DNA from: Rhodoferax sp. TH121
GTDB taxonomy: Bacteria; Pseudomonadota; Gammaproteobacteria; Burkholderiales; Burkholderiaceae_C
NCBI RefSeq assembly: GCF_002251855.1
Contig: NZ_NOXW01000019.1
Coordinates: 248,001 to 312,000, forward strand
Length of the DNA: 64,000 bases
Reading direction: 5' to 3'
The notes below the pieces were generated by a model, which was given only the letters and a program-made list of their open reading frames with translations, was not told where the DNA came from and did no database searches. Shown piece by piece: positions 42,869-51,700 of this stretch. The position numbers and the translations under genes were made by a program. Numbering within the stretch: position 1 is the first letter of the stretch; each line of letters begins with the position of its first letter.

Positions 42869-44694
42869 GGGTGTGTAGGTTCTTGGGCCAGTTGATGCAG
42901 CAGGTGGCTGAATGCATCTACGGCGAGTTGCATGTCGTCGCTGGTGGTGGATTCCAACGGGTTGTGGCTGATGCCGGAGTTCAGCCCGCGCACAAACAGC
43001 ATGGCCTGGGGCATGATTTCGTGGAGCTTCATGGCGTCGTGCCCGGCGCCGCTGGGCATGCGGTGCATGGGCACGCCCAGCGCGGTGACTGCTGCTTCCC
43101 AGCGCTGTTGCCATGCGGGCGCGCTCGGTGCGGCGCTGGCTTGCATGGTGCGGGTCAGGCTGTGGTGCAGGCCGCGGCGCTCGCAAATCATGCGCAGGCC
43201 GGTGAGCACTTTGGCTTCCAGCGCATCGCGCTGTGCGTCGGAAGGTGCGCGCAAATCCAGCGAAAACTGGCAGCGCCCGGGAATGACATTGATGGAGCCG
43301 CTGGGCACGTTCAACATGCCCACAGTGCCTACCGAGTCACCATCTTGCGTGGCGCAGTGCTCCACCAGCAAGATCAGCTCAGCCACGGCGGCGGCGGCGT
43401 CACGGCGCTGGCCCATGGGCGTGGTGCCGGCGTGGCTGGCCATGCCGGTGATTTCGCCCACATAACGCACGCTGGCGTTGATGGAGGTGACTACGCCCAG
43501 TGGAATGTCCAGCGCATTGAGTACCGGGCCTTGCTCGATGTGGACTTCCACAAAGCCTTGGTAGTCGGCGGGGTCGCGGCGGATGGCGGGGATGGCGTTC
43601 ACATCCAGCCCGGCCTTGGCCATAGCGTCTCGCATGGCAATGCCGTCTGCGTCCACTTGGTCCAGCCACGTGGGGTCAAAGTCGCCGGTGAGTGCGCCCG
43701 AGCCCAAAAAGGTGGCTTTGTAGCGCTGGCCTTCCTCTTCGGCAAAGCCCACGATCTCCAGTGCGAAAGGCAGGCGCTTGCCTTGCGCCTTGAGCGCCTG
43801 CACGCAGGCTAGCGGCACGTACAGTCCCAGGCGGCCGTCGTACTTGCCGCCGTTGCGCACGGTGTCGTAGTGGCTGCCGGTGAGTAGGGTTTTAGAGGTT
43901 TTTTCGGCTTTCAGGCCGTGGTTATTGCGCGAATAGCTATCACTTTCATAGCGACCAACCACATTGCCCACCGCGTCGATGGTGGCGCTGTCGCAGCCCG
44001 CGGCCAGCATGTCGGCCTGAATCTGCCGGGCGCAGGCTAGGTGCGCTTCGGTCAGGTAAGTGACGGTGAGTTGGCCCGTGCCTGCGTAGGCGGCGTCGGT
44101 GTGCTGGGCCAGTGCCTCTTGCCAGTCCCACACCTGGTGACCCTGCGTGGGCGTGTAGCCACACTTGTCGTTGAGGCGAATCTCGGCAATGCGGTGCACG
44201 TTGCGCAGGCACTCGGCCAACTCAAAGTCCGGGTGCCCTTGCACACGGCGCTCCAGCGTGGCAATGATCTCCGCTTTGGGCAGGCCTGTGCCGCGCGGGC
44301 CACGCACCGCCAGGATGAAAGGAAAGCCGAAGCGCGTGTTGTACTCCGCATTCAGGCGTTGAATCTTGTCGAACTCGGCAGGCGTGCAGTGGGTGAGGCC
44401 GGCTTTGCTTTGCTCATGGTTGCTCTCGGCGGTGAGGCTGTTGTCGACCATGGCTTTGCCCGCCAGCTCGGGGTGGGCCCGCAAAAGCGCGAGCTGCGGT
44501 TCGCGCCCCGCTGCAGCCACCACTTGCACCATGCGGTGTTTGAAGGCCGCCAGCGACACAAAAGGTCGTTGCTGCAAGGCCGTTTCCACAATCCAGGGCG
44601 AGTGTTCGTACAAGCCGTCCAGCCGCTGTGCAGCCTCCGCCAGCGGCAGGGTGTTGAGTAGTTCCAGCGTGAGCGGAGAGGATGGAGTACTCAT
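42865..44694 (-). CDS. Fusion of OHCU decarboxylase (UraD) and allantoate amidohydrolase
   Basis: This 609-residue bifunctional protein joins two purine steps. Residues about 1-165 are UraD: AAFKHRMVQVV, LRAHPELAGKA and NTRFGFPFILAVRG, which decarboxylates OHCU to S-allantoin. Residues about 185-605 are an M20-type allantoate amidohydrolase/ureidase with GSHYDTVRNGGKYDG, GFAEEEGQRY and VEVHIEQGPVL. A family 1 repeat is translated in frame at about residues 244-268, extending a loop before the GSHYDT metal site. Both active sites look intact. Confidence 0.95.
   Translation of the reverse strand: MSTPSSPLTLELLNTLPLAEAAQRLDGLYEHSPWIVETALQQRPFVSLAAFKHRMVQVVAAAGREPQLALLRAHPELAGKAMVDNSLTAESNHEQSKAGLTHCTPAEFDKIQRLNAEYNTRFGFPFILAVRGPRGTGLPKAEIIATLERRVQGHPDFELAECLRNVHRIAEIRLNDKCGYTPTQGHQVWDWQEALAQHTDAAYAGTGQLTVTYLTEAHLACARQIQADMLAAGCDSATIDAVGNVVGRYESDSYSRNNHGLKAEKTSKTLLTGSHYDTVRNGGKYDGRLGLYVPLACVQALKAQGKRLPFALEIVGFAEEEGQRYKATFLGSGALTGDFDPTWLDQVDADGIAMRDAMAKAGLDVNAIPAIRRDPADYQGFVEVHIEQGPVLNALDIPLGVVTSINASVRYVGEITGMASHAGTTPMGQRRDAAAAVAELILLVEHCATQDGDSVGTVGMLNVPSGSINVIPGRCQFSLDLRAPSDAQRDALEAKVLTGLRMICERRGLHHSLTRTMQASAAPSAPAWQQRWEAAVTALGVPMHRMPSGAGHDAMKLHEIMPQAMLFVRGLNSGISHNPLESTTSDDMQLAVDAFSHLLHQLAQEPTHP
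43890..43963 (+). repeat. Dispersed repeat family 1, in-frame copy in uraD-amidohydrolase
   Basis: The plus strand GGCTTTCAGGCCGTGGTTAT, then TGCGCGAATAGCTATCACTT and TCATAGCGACC, aligns with the family. It encodes a low-complexity loop with SYSRNNHGLKAEK and leaves the reading frame open. Confidence 0.8.
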
Positions 44695-44697
44695 GGC

Positions 44698-45648
44698 TCA
44701 GCCTTGGTAAGGATGCGTGGCTTTCCAGTGCCGCGCAATGTCGATGCGTCGTGCCACCCACACCTTGTCGTGTTGGCCGATGTGGTCCAGAAAGCGCTGC
44801 AGCGCCGTGATGCGGCCAGGGCGGCCCAGCAGGCGGCAGTGCATGCCGATGCTCATCATCTTGGGCGCGTTCTGGCCATCCGGGTCGCCTTCGGCGTAGA
44901 GCGCGTCGAAGGTATCCTTCATGTATTGGAAGAACGGGTCGGCATGCGAGTAGCCCTGGGGCAGGGCAAAGCGCATGTCGTTGCAATCCAGGGTGTAGGG
45001 CACGATGAGTTGGGGCACCACGCTGCCGTCGGTTTTCTGCACCTTCATCCAGAAGGGCAGGTCATCGCCGTAGTAGTCGCTGTCGTACTCAAAGCCGCCG
45101 TAGTCGGCCACCAAGCGGCGCGTGCGCGGGCTGTCGCGGCCGGTGTACCAACCCAGGGCGCGCTGTCCGGTGAGCTTCTCAATCGCGGCCATGCCCAGCT
45201 GCATGTGCTCGCGCTCCTGCGCTTCGTCCATGTTCTGGTAGTGGATCCAGCGGTGGCCGTGGCAGGCTATCTCGTGGCCCAACTCCACAAGTCGGCGGGT
45301 CAGCTCGGGGTAGCGCTCCAGTGCCATGCCCACGCCAAACACAGTCAGCGGCAGGCCACGTTTTTCGAACTCGCGCAGGATGCGCCACACACCGGCGCGC
45401 GAGCCGTATTCATAAATGCCCTCCATGCTAATGTGTCGGTCCGGGTAGCTGGCGGGGTTGAACATTTCGGAGAGGAATTGTTCAGAGCCCGCGTCGCCAT
45501 GGAGCACGCTGTTCTCGCCGCCTTCTTCGTAGTTGAGGACGAACTGGACCGCAATGCGGGCTTGGCCGGGCCACTGTGCGTGGGGCACATGTTCTCCGTA
45601 GCCAATCAGGTCGCGGGGATAGGGGAGGGTGCTGTCGTAGGTGGTCAT
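44698..45648 (-). CDS. puuE: Allantoinase PuuE (polysaccharide-deacetylase fold)
   Basis: PuuE hydrolyses allantoin to allantoate without being related to metal-dependent AllB amidohydrolases. The 316-residue protein begins PYPRDLIGYGEHVPHAQWPG and shows NYEEGGENS, the NodB-like core GHEIACHGHRWIHYQ and TGRDSPRTRRL. Together these are diagnostic of PuuE. It starts inside the GntR stop (ATGA) and sits just before the uraD fusion, fitting the pathway order. Confidence 0.95.
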   Translation of the reverse strand: MTTYDSTLPYPRDLIGYGEHVPHAQWPGQARIAVQFVLNYEEGGENSVLHGDAGSEQFLSEMFNPASYPDRHISMEGIYEYGSRAGVWRILREFEKRGLPLTVFGVGMALERYPELTRRLVELGHEIACHGHRWIHYQNMDEAQEREHMQLGMAAIEKLTGQRALGWYTGRDSPRTRRLVADYGGFEYDSDYYGDDLPFWMKVQKTDGSVVPQLIVPYTLDCNDMRFALPQGYSHADPFFQYMKDTFDALYAEGDPDGQNAPKMMSIGMHCRLLGRPGRITALQRFLDHIGQHDKVWVARRIDIARHWKATHPYQG

Positions 45649-46286
45649 GGGGTGTCTGCAGGGGTAAGCGTCAGGGTCGCTTCGACGTGGTGCAAGTGTT
45701 CATCCATCAGGCGCAGGGCCAGGCCTTCGTCACGTGCCTGGAGCGCGTCCACGATGGCGGTGTGTTCTTCGTGCGAATGGGCGGCTGCAGCGCTGGACTG
45801 GTACATCAGCGTGATCAGAGCGCAGCGCGAGAGCAGGTCCATCAGCATCAGGGCCAGCACCTCGTTGCCCATGAGCTGGGCCATGCGCACATGAAAGTCA
45901 CCCAGCAGCTCAGTGCGGCTGGTGACATTGCCGTCGCGCACGGCCTCTTGCTCTTGAACAATGTGCGCACGCAGTGCCTCAATGTGGTGGGGAGTGACCC
46001 CAGTTATGAATGCACGGACCATGCCCGCTTCGAGCATGCGGCGCACGGCGAACACCTGGCGCGCCTCGGCCACCGAGGGGGCCGACACAAAGGCGCCGCG
46101 TGCGGGCTCCATGCGGATGAGCCGGTTTTGCGAGAGCTGGAACAGGGCCTGGCGGATCAGCGTGCGGGAAACACCGAACTGGTCCGCCAGCTTTTGCTCG
46201 CCCAGCTTGGCGCCGGGGGCCAGCTGGTGTTCCACGATGGAGCGCGTGATGGCTTCGACGATGAAACTGGTGGTGGTGGGCTCCAT
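45645..46286 (-). CDS. GntR-family (FCD) regulator of purine genes
   Basis: This 213-residue regulator has an N-terminal winged HTH (LGEQKLADQFGVSRTLIRQA) and a C-terminal FCD effector domain with metal-type histidines (DFHVRMAQLMGN, SHEEHTAIVDAL). It heads the minus-strand puuE operon and is divergent from hiuH. The shared gap holds a perfect palindrome that is a likely operator. The ligand is probably a purine intermediate; this is inferred. Confidence 0.92.
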   Translation of the reverse strand: MEPTTTSFIVEAITRSIVEHQLAPGAKLGEQKLADQFGVSRTLIRQALFQLSQNRLIRMEPARGAFVSAPSVAEARQVFAVRRMLEAGMVRAFITGVTPHHIEALRAHIVQEQEAVRDGNVTSRTELLGDFHVRMAQLMGNEVLALMLMDLLSRCALITLMYQSSAAAAHSHEEHTAIVDALQARDEGLALRLMDEHLHHVEATLTLTPADTP

Positions 46287-46311
46287 GCGGCCATGATACC
46301 GACAATGCTCA

Positions 46312-46327
46312 AAAGTGTATACACTTT
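46312..46327. promoter_or_regulatory. Palindromic GntR-type operator between gntR and hiuH
   Basis: AAAGTGTATACACTTT is a perfect 16-bp palindrome with the TGTATACA core seen in FCD-type GntR operators. It sits 26 bp from each flanking start (46286 and 46354) and could control both directions. Confidence 0.75.
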
Positions 46328-46353
46328 GGATTTTTCAGCGAAAGGGCAGCGCC

Positions 46354-46707
46354 ATGGGCTTGAGCACACACGTACTGGACACCATGCACGGCACGCCCGC
46401 AGCGGGCATGGCGGTGGCGCTGTACACCACGCAGGGCGACACTGCCACGCTGGTGAAACGCTTTGTGCTCAACGCCGATGGCCGCAACCCGGACGGCCCG
46501 CTGTACGACAACGCCAGCCTGCGCGTGGGCACCTACCGGCTGGTATTTGATGTGGCCGGCTACTTCAAGGCCCGCAACGTGACCCTGCCCGAACCCAACT
46601 TTTTGAACCAGGTGAGCCTGGACTTTGGCGTGGCCCATGTGGACCAGCACTACCATGTGCCCCTGCTGGTGAGCCCATGGAGCTACTCCACCTACCGGGG
46701 CTCGTAA
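46354..46707 (+). CDS. hiuH: 5-hydroxyisourate hydrolase HiuH
   Basis: HiuH hydrolyses 5-hydroxyisourate to OHCU, the step before UraD. This 117-residue transthyretin-like protein starts MGLSTHVLDTMHGTPA and ends YSTYRGS, the C-terminal active-site signature of the family. His and Arg catalytic residues (THVLD, RVGTYRLVF) are present. A GTG/ATG upstream is possible but the 46354 start matches the family. It is the only cytosolic copy seen here. Confidence 0.96.
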   Translation: MGLSTHVLDTMHGTPAAGMAVALYTTQGDTATLVKRFVLNADGRNPDGPLYDNASLRVGTYRLVFDVAGYFKARNVTLPEPNFLNQVSLDFGVAHVDQHYHVPLLVSPWSYSTYRGS

Positions 46708-47235
46708 TCAGAGCTGTCCTTCGGTGAGAGTATCCAATTGAAACCGCCCGCTTTTGTGCCACAGCCAGGTGTCCGTGTAGGTCACCTTGCCCATGCGCAC
46801 GGGTGCGGGGAAAGGCGCTGCTGCGCGCACCGAGCGCTCGATGTCGGCCATCACTTCGGGGGCATGGCTGGGCGCGCGCATCCAGCGGATGTCGGTCACA
46901 AAGCCCATGCGGTCGATGTCGACCTGCAGCACCCCCACGGCGTAGAGCAGGGGCGGCAACTTGCCGGCAAAAATGCGCTGGGTGTTGCGGTCATAGAGGT
47001 GCTTGGCAGCGTCGCGGCGGTAATCCCGCGGCGTGGGTGCTTGCGAGGTATGGGTGGGCTGGGGCAGTGGGGGGGGCGCCACGGTTACGGGTGGCGGTGC
47101 CACCGGTGCGGTGGCGGCGGGGGGCGGCTTGGGTGGCGGGCTGGAGCAGCCGGCCAGCACGGCCAGCAGCCCTGCCAGAAAAGGCACATTCCAACGGGTG
47201 GGTGCGCAGCCGCGCACGGTCAAGAATTGCTGCAT
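46708..47235 (-). CDS. Putative lipoprotein with TonB-like C-terminus
   Basis: This 175-residue protein starts at the ATG at 47235. A signal peptide ends in the lipobox LAGC, followed by a long Pro-rich linker (PPKPPPAATAPVAPPP) and a C-terminal domain (VGVLQVDIDRMGFVTDIRWM) like the TonB C-terminal or energy-transducer fold. It lies convergent to hiuH with adjacent stops and divergent to xdhC. Its link to purine catabolism is unproven. Confidence 0.8.
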   Translation of the reverse strand: MQQFLTVRGCAPTRWNVPFLAGLLAVLAGCSSPPPKPPPAATAPVAPPPVTVAPPPLPQPTHTSQAPTPRDYRRDAAKHLYDRNTQRIFAGKLPPLLYAVGVLQVDIDRMGFVTDIRWMRAPSHAPEVMADIERSVRAAAPFPAPVRMGKVTYTDTWLWHKSGRFQLDTLTEGQL

Positions 47236-47324
47236 GGGTGGTCTCCGTTCGGTGCGTTGCCGATGTACTGTTGCGCAAATTATGGCCTGAGCCCGCAGCG
47301 CCTGGCTGCAAAAGGTATCCGATT

Positions 47325-48146
47325 GTGAAATGGCTTCCCCTCCTGGCGGTGCAACTGGCCCAGGCCGACGCGGTGCTGGTGCAGGTGCACAGCAGCCGCG
47401 GCTCCGTGCCGCGCGAAGCCGGGGCCTGGATGGCGGTGTTTGCCGACACGGTGCTGGGTACCGTAGGTGGTGGGCGGCTGGAGCTGGATGCCATCGCTGC
47501 GGCCCGCAATCATTTGTTGCAATTGGGCGCCACGCCATTTAGCCAGCGCTATGCCCTGGGCCCCAGCTTGGGTCAGTGTTGCGGCGGCGAGGTGCACTTG
47601 CAGTTTGAGCGCATCACGGCGCAAGACAGTGCGGAGGTGTTGCAGCGCCTACAGCCCCCACGTTTACCTGTTGCCCTGTTTGGTGGCGGCCATGTGGGCC
47701 AGGCGCTGGTGGATGTGCTGGGAACCTTGCCTTTTGCGGTGGAGTGGATCGACAGCCGCGACGGCATTTTTCCGGCTGCAGTGCCGGACAACGTGCACTG
47801 CGAACATTCTGACCCGGTGCAGGCGGCCGTTGCTAGCCTCGCACCACAGTCGCGCGTGCTGATCATGAGCTTCAGCCACGCCGAAGATTTGGACATTGTG
47901 GCCGCCTGTCTGGCCCGCCAGCGTGCGCAGGGCGATCTGCCCTACATCGGCCTGATTGGCAGCCAAACCAAGTGGGCCACCTTCCGCCACCGGCTGGAGG
48001 CGCGCGGTTTCAGCGCGGCCGAGCTGGCGCATATCACTTGCCCCATTGGCGTGCCCGGCATCCACGACAAGCGTCCCGAGGTGATTGCCGTGGCCGTGGC
48101 GGCCCAACTCTTGCAAGTGCCAACTGAACCCAAGGCTGCGGCCTGA
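47325..48146 (+). CDS. xdhC: Xanthine dehydrogenase accessory protein XdhC
   Basis: XdhC binds and sulfurates or inserts the molybdenum cofactor into xanthine dehydrogenase. This 273-residue protein has a GTG start at 47325 after AAAGG. It shows LVQVHSSRGSVPREAGAWM, GTVGGGRLE, CCGGEVHLQFE and the Rossmann-like ALFGGGHVGQAL. No xdhA or xdhB lies in the window, so the catalytic subunits must be elsewhere. It is followed 24 bp later by puuD. Confidence 0.95.
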   Translation: MKWLPLLAVQLAQADAVLVQVHSSRGSVPREAGAWMAVFADTVLGTVGGGRLELDAIAAARNHLLQLGATPFSQRYALGPSLGQCCGGEVHLQFERITAQDSAEVLQRLQPPRLPVALFGGGHVGQALVDVLGTLPFAVEWIDSRDGIFPAAVPDNVHCEHSDPVQAAVASLAPQSRVLIMSFSHAEDLDIVAACLARQRAQGDLPYIGLIGSQTKWATFRHRLEARGFSAAELAHITCPIGVPGIHDKRPEVIAVAVAAQLLQVPTEPKAAA

Positions 48147-48170
48147 CCTGAATCCTAGGAGAACCACCGC

Positions 48171-49403
48171 ATGGAAAGCTATTTACTCGACTGGGCCAAC
48201 CTGCTGCTGCGCTGGGTGCACGTCATCACCGCTATCGCCTGGATAGGCTCGTCGTTCTACTTCGTGTTTCTGGACAGCAGCCTCACCCCGCCCGAGGACG
48301 ACGACCTGAAGAAGCAAGGCGTGAGCGGCGAGCTGTGGGCCGTGCACGGCGGCGGCTTCTACCACCCGGTCAAGTTTGCCGGGGCGCCGCCCAAGTTGCC
48401 GGGCAATTTGCACTGGTTTTATTGGGAGAGCTACAGCACCTGGCTCACCGGTTTCTCGCTGTTCACCATTTCCTATTTGTGGAGTGCGGGCACTTACCTC
48501 ATCGACAAGTCGGTCATGGCTTGGCACCCGCACGCCGCCATTGCGGTGGCGCTGTCGTTCCTGGTGGTGTTCTGGTTGGCCTATGACGCGATTTGCCGCA
48601 TCTTTGGCCAGCGTAAAAACGGCGATGCCATCGTGGGCGTGCTGGTGGCGGTGCTGGTGTGTGTGGCCTCGTACCTGGCCTGCCATTGGTTTGCCGGGCG
48701 TGCGGCCTTTTTGCTGGTGGGCGCCATGATGGCCACCGCCATGAGTGCCAACGTGTTCTTCTGGATCATTCCCGGCCAGCGCACCATGGTGGCCGACATT
48801 GCAGCAGGTCGCCCGGTCGACCCCATCCATGGCAAGCGCGGAAAGCAGCGCAGTGTGCACAACACCTACTTCACGCTGCCCGTGTTGTTCGCCATGCTCA
48901 GCAACCACTACAGCTTCACCTACAGCCATCCGCAAAACTGGCTGGTGCTCATTGCCATGATGTTTGCGGGCGCCGCCATCCGCCAGTTCTTTGTGCTGCG
49001 CCACGGCTACAAGCTGGGCCGCAATAGCCACCCTTGGCCCTATGCGGCTGTGGGCGTGGTGGCCATCATCGGTCTGCTGGTCTGGCTCAAGCCAGCACCG
49101 CCAGCCCAAAGCGCTATTGATTCAGGAGCTGCTGGCGCAGTAGCCACGGGAACTACAGCCCCAATTGGCTATAAAGAATTGCAACCCATGCTGGCCCAGC
49201 GCTGCTATATGTGCCACGGCGAAGCCGTGCAGATGAAAAACGTGCGCCTGGACTCCCCCCAAGCCTTGGCCAGCCATGCGCAGGCCGTCTACCAGCAAGT
49301 CGTCGTCACCAAAATCATGCCCATGAGCAACTCCACCGGCATGACCGACGCCGAGCGGGCGATGGTGAAACAGTGGTTTGAGGCGGGGGCGAAGACTGAG
49401 TAA
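48171..49403 (+). CDS. puuD: Membrane urate hydroxylase PuuD with cytochrome c domain
   Basis: PuuD oxidises urate to 5-hydroxyisourate in the membrane and passes electrons to its C-terminal cytochrome c. The 410-residue protein has about eight TM helices (opening LLLRWVHVITAIAWIGSSFY) and a C-terminal heme site CYMCH with a distal Met near KIMPMSN. A family 1 repeat encodes the linker (about residues 312-334) between the membrane part and the cytochrome. Both halves look intact. Confidence 0.95.
   Translation: MESYLLDWANLLLRWVHVITAIAWIGSSFYFVFLDSSLTPPEDDDLKKQGVSGELWAVHGGGFYHPVKFAGAPPKLPGNLHWFYWESYSTWLTGFSLFTISYLWSAGTYLIDKSVMAWHPHAAIAVALSFLVVFWLAYDAICRIFGQRKNGDAIVGVLVAVLVCVASYLACHWFAGRAAFLLVGAMMATAMSANVFFWIIPGQRTMVADIAAGRPVDPIHGKRGKQRSVHNTYFTLPVLFAMLSNHYSFTYSHPQNWLVLIAMMFAGAAIRQFFVLRHGYKLGRNSHPWPYAAVGVVAIIGLLVWLKPAPPAQSAIDSGAAGAVATGTTAPIGYKELQPMLAQRCYMCHGEAVQMKNVRLDSPQALASHAQAVYQQVVVTKIMPMSNSTGMTDAERAMVKQWFEAGAKTE
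49106..49172 (-). repeat. Dispersed repeat family 1, in-frame copy in puuD
   Basis: The reverse complement reads GCCAATTGGGGCTGTAGTTC, then CCGTGGCTACTGCGCCAGCA and GCTCCTGAATCAATAGCGC, very close to the copies at 11050 and 55317. It encodes SAIDSGAAGAVATGTTAPIG in frame, a flexible linker. Confidence 0.9.
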
Positions 49404-49419
49404 TCCTCAGTCCTCCGGA

Positions 49420-50046
49420 TCAGCGCTGCGCCGTGGCTAGGCGCAGTGCCAGGCCCACAAATACCACACTGGCGATGCGGTTGAGTACGCGCTGGGCGCG
49501 TAGCGAGCGCTTGAAGACTTGGCCGAAGCCTGCCGCGAACCAGGCGATGGTGCTGAAAGTCAGCAGGGCGGCGGCGATGAAGACGGCGCCCAGGGCGATG
49601 ATCTGCAGTGCCACCGGGCCTCGGGCGGGGTCGGCGAACTGTGGCAAGAAGGCCAAGAAGAAGATGGCGACCTTGGGGTTGGTGATGTTCATGAGAACGC
49701 CGCGGCCATAGGTTTGCGCCGCACTCATGGGGGCGCTGCGGGCCTCATCGTGGATACCGACCGGCGCATTCCACGCGCCCCACGCCAGCCAGACCAGATA
49801 GGCCGCGCCCAACAGTTTGAGCACCGTGAAGGCGGCTGCCGATGCCGCAAACAAAGCGGCCAAGCCCAGCGCCACGGCGGCGGTGTGAAACAACAGGCCC
49901 GTGCACAACCCGAGCACCACCAGCAAGCCAGCACGCCGACCGTGCACCGCCGAATGCAGCAGTACGAATACATTGTCTGGCCCTGGCGAGAGGGCCAGGA
50001 GCACGGAAGTAGCGAAGAAGGTGAGGGTGATCTGCAGTGTCAGCAT
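49420..50046 (-). CDS. LysE/RhtB family exporter
   Basis: This is an inner-membrane amino-acid exporter type, 208 residues and about six TM helices. The N-terminal signature is LALSPGPDNVFVLLHSAVHG, followed by RAGLLVVLGLCTG. The substrate is unknown (LysE/RhtB members export lysine, homoserine or threonine). It lies between the purine and aldarate blocks, convergent with puuD, and has no clear partner. Confidence 0.92.
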   Translation of the reverse strand: MLTLQITLTFFATSVLLALSPGPDNVFVLLHSAVHGRRAGLLVVLGLCTGLLFHTAAVALGLAALFAASAAAFTVLKLLGAAYLVWLAWGAWNAPVGIHDEARSAPMSAAQTYGRGVLMNITNPKVAIFFLAFLPQFADPARGPVALQIIALGAVFIAAALLTFSTIAWFAAGFGQVFKRSLRAQRVLNRIASVVFVGLALRLATAQR

Positions 50047-50089
50047 GGAAGTGGAGGAATGGCGATCAGTCCCCCATCCTACCGTGGGC

Positions 50090-51688
50090 TCAGCGAAGGG
50101 TCAGCGCCAGTGGGCTGTTTCCGCCACCCTCGACTTTGAAGAAGTCCACAAGGCCGTTGAGCCGCTGTGTCTGCTGTTGAAGGCTTTCGGAGGTGGCTGC
50201 CACCTCCTCTACCAAGGCCGCGTTTTTTTGCGTCACATCGTCCAGGTCGCCCACAGCTTCACTCACCAAACCTGCTCGCGATTCCTGCTGGATCGAGTTG
50301 TCTGCGACGGTCTGGATCAACTGGGACACATTGGTCACCGCGCGCTGCAGTTCTGCCATGGTCTGGCCGGCGTTCTGCACCAAGGCCGTGCCAGAGTCCA
50401 CCTTTTCCACGCTGGAGCCAATCAGGTGCTTGATTTCCTTGGCCGCCTCGGCTGAGCGACTGGCCAAGGTGCGCACTTCGGTGGCCACCACGGCAAATCC
50501 GCGGCCCTGTTCTCCCGCACGGGCGGCTTCCACGGCAGCGTTCAGGGCCAGGATGTTGGTCTGGAAAGCGATGCCATCAATCACGGAAATGATGGCCTCG
50601 ATCTTTTTGGAGCTTTGCTCAATGTCTTGCATGGTGCGCACCACACCAGACACGACATCTGCACCCCGCGCCGCGACATCGGCCGCCGCAGCGGCCTCCT
50701 GACGGGCTTCTTGCGCCGTGCGCATGCCTTCGCGCAAGGTGGCAATCAGTTCATCGATTTCATGGGCCGCACGGTGTAGCTCTGAAGACATCCGCTCTGT
50801 CCGCGATGCCAAATCGTTGTTGCCGCTCGATATCTCGGTGGATGCGATGTGGATATTGCGTGATGCGTCACGCAAGTCGGTGACCGTGGCGCGCCAACGC
50901 TGGCGCATGGATTCCATGCTGCCCAGCACCTGCGCGATTTCATCGTGTGCCGTGCTGTGGATGGCCACGCGCAAATCACCTTCCGCCAGATGCTCAGAGC
51001 GTTCCAGGGCCAGCTGCAGTGGATGACGGATGGACCTGGTAATGAGCCAAGTGGCGCCGATCCCGAACAGAACTGCCACCACCACGGCAATGGCCAGTGC
51101 CACCAGGCCGCTCTGGTTTTGGCTGCGCGCTGCAAGTTGCTGTGTTTCGATCAATTGGGCGAGGTTGTCTTGCAGTGCCCGCATATCTTGCTGCCACTGG
51201 GCTTGCGCCTTGGCCCAGGTGGCTTGGTTGGAACGCACTTCCAGCCGGATGATGACGGCAGCAACTTCGGCTGTACCAGTAGGGCCAATCTTGGCAAGCA
51301 CCTCCCGGTAGTAGGCGGACGCGGCTTGGTAGCTGGTATCGAGACGCTTCAACAGGGCCACTGTGTCCGCGCTGCTCGCCATTTTCATGAGTTGGCTGGC
51401 ATTGCTTTCGTAGTTTTTATAGGCAGCCTTGAGCGAGCTGAATTCGCGGTCTACGTCTTCCGGCCCGGTAACGATGCCGATATTGCCCACCGCCGACAGA
51501 GCCTGTCCCACGGATTGGGCCATCTTGTTGGCGGCCTCCACCTGGGGTGCGATGTCCTCATTGATGGTTCCCAGCCGCTTGGACGTATCGCCCATGCTGT
51601 AGACCGCCATGCCTGCGATCAGCAGCAATTGCAGCAACAGAAGCCCAAAGCCCATGAGCAGGCGCTGGTGGATGGTGAAGCGGTTCAT
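50090..51688 (-). CDS. Methyl-accepting chemotaxis protein
   Basis: This is a 532-residue MCP. An N-terminal TM, a periplasmic helical sensor region of about 165 residues (4HB-like), a second TM (about 195-215), a HAMP region, and a cytosolic signalling domain are visible. The hairpin tip is [20 protein letters not shown] followed by [15 protein letters not shown]. It starts 12 bp after the preceding TRAP binding-protein gene, so it is probably the last gene of the aldarate operon and may sense those ligands directly or via the binding protein. Confidence 0.95.
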   Translation of the reverse strand: MNRFTIHQRLLMGFGLLLLQLLLIAGMAVYSMGDTSKRLGTINEDIAPQVEAANKMAQSVGQALSAVGNIGIVTGPEDVDREFSSLKAAYKNYESNASQLMKMASSADTVALLKRLDTSYQAASAYYREVLAKIGPTGTAEVAAVIIRLEVRSNQATWAKAQAQWQQDMRALQDNLAQLIETQQLAARSQNQSGLVALAIAVVVAVLFGIGATWLITRSIRHPLQLALERSEHLAEGDLRVAIHSTAHDEIAQVLGSMESMRQRWRATVTDLRDASRNIHIASTEISSGNNDLASRTERMSSELHRAAHEIDELIATLREGMRTAQEARQEAAAAADVAARGADVVSGVVRTMQDIEQSSKKIEAIISVIDGIAFQTNILALNAAVEAARAGEQGRGFAVVATEVRTLASRSAEAAKEIKHLIGSSVEKVDSGTALVQNAGQTMAELQRAVTNVSQLIQTVADNSIQQESRAGLVSEAVGDLDDVTQKNAALVEEVAATSESLQQQTQRLNGLVDFFKVEGGGNSPLALTLR

Positions 51689-51700
51689 CGTCTATATACC

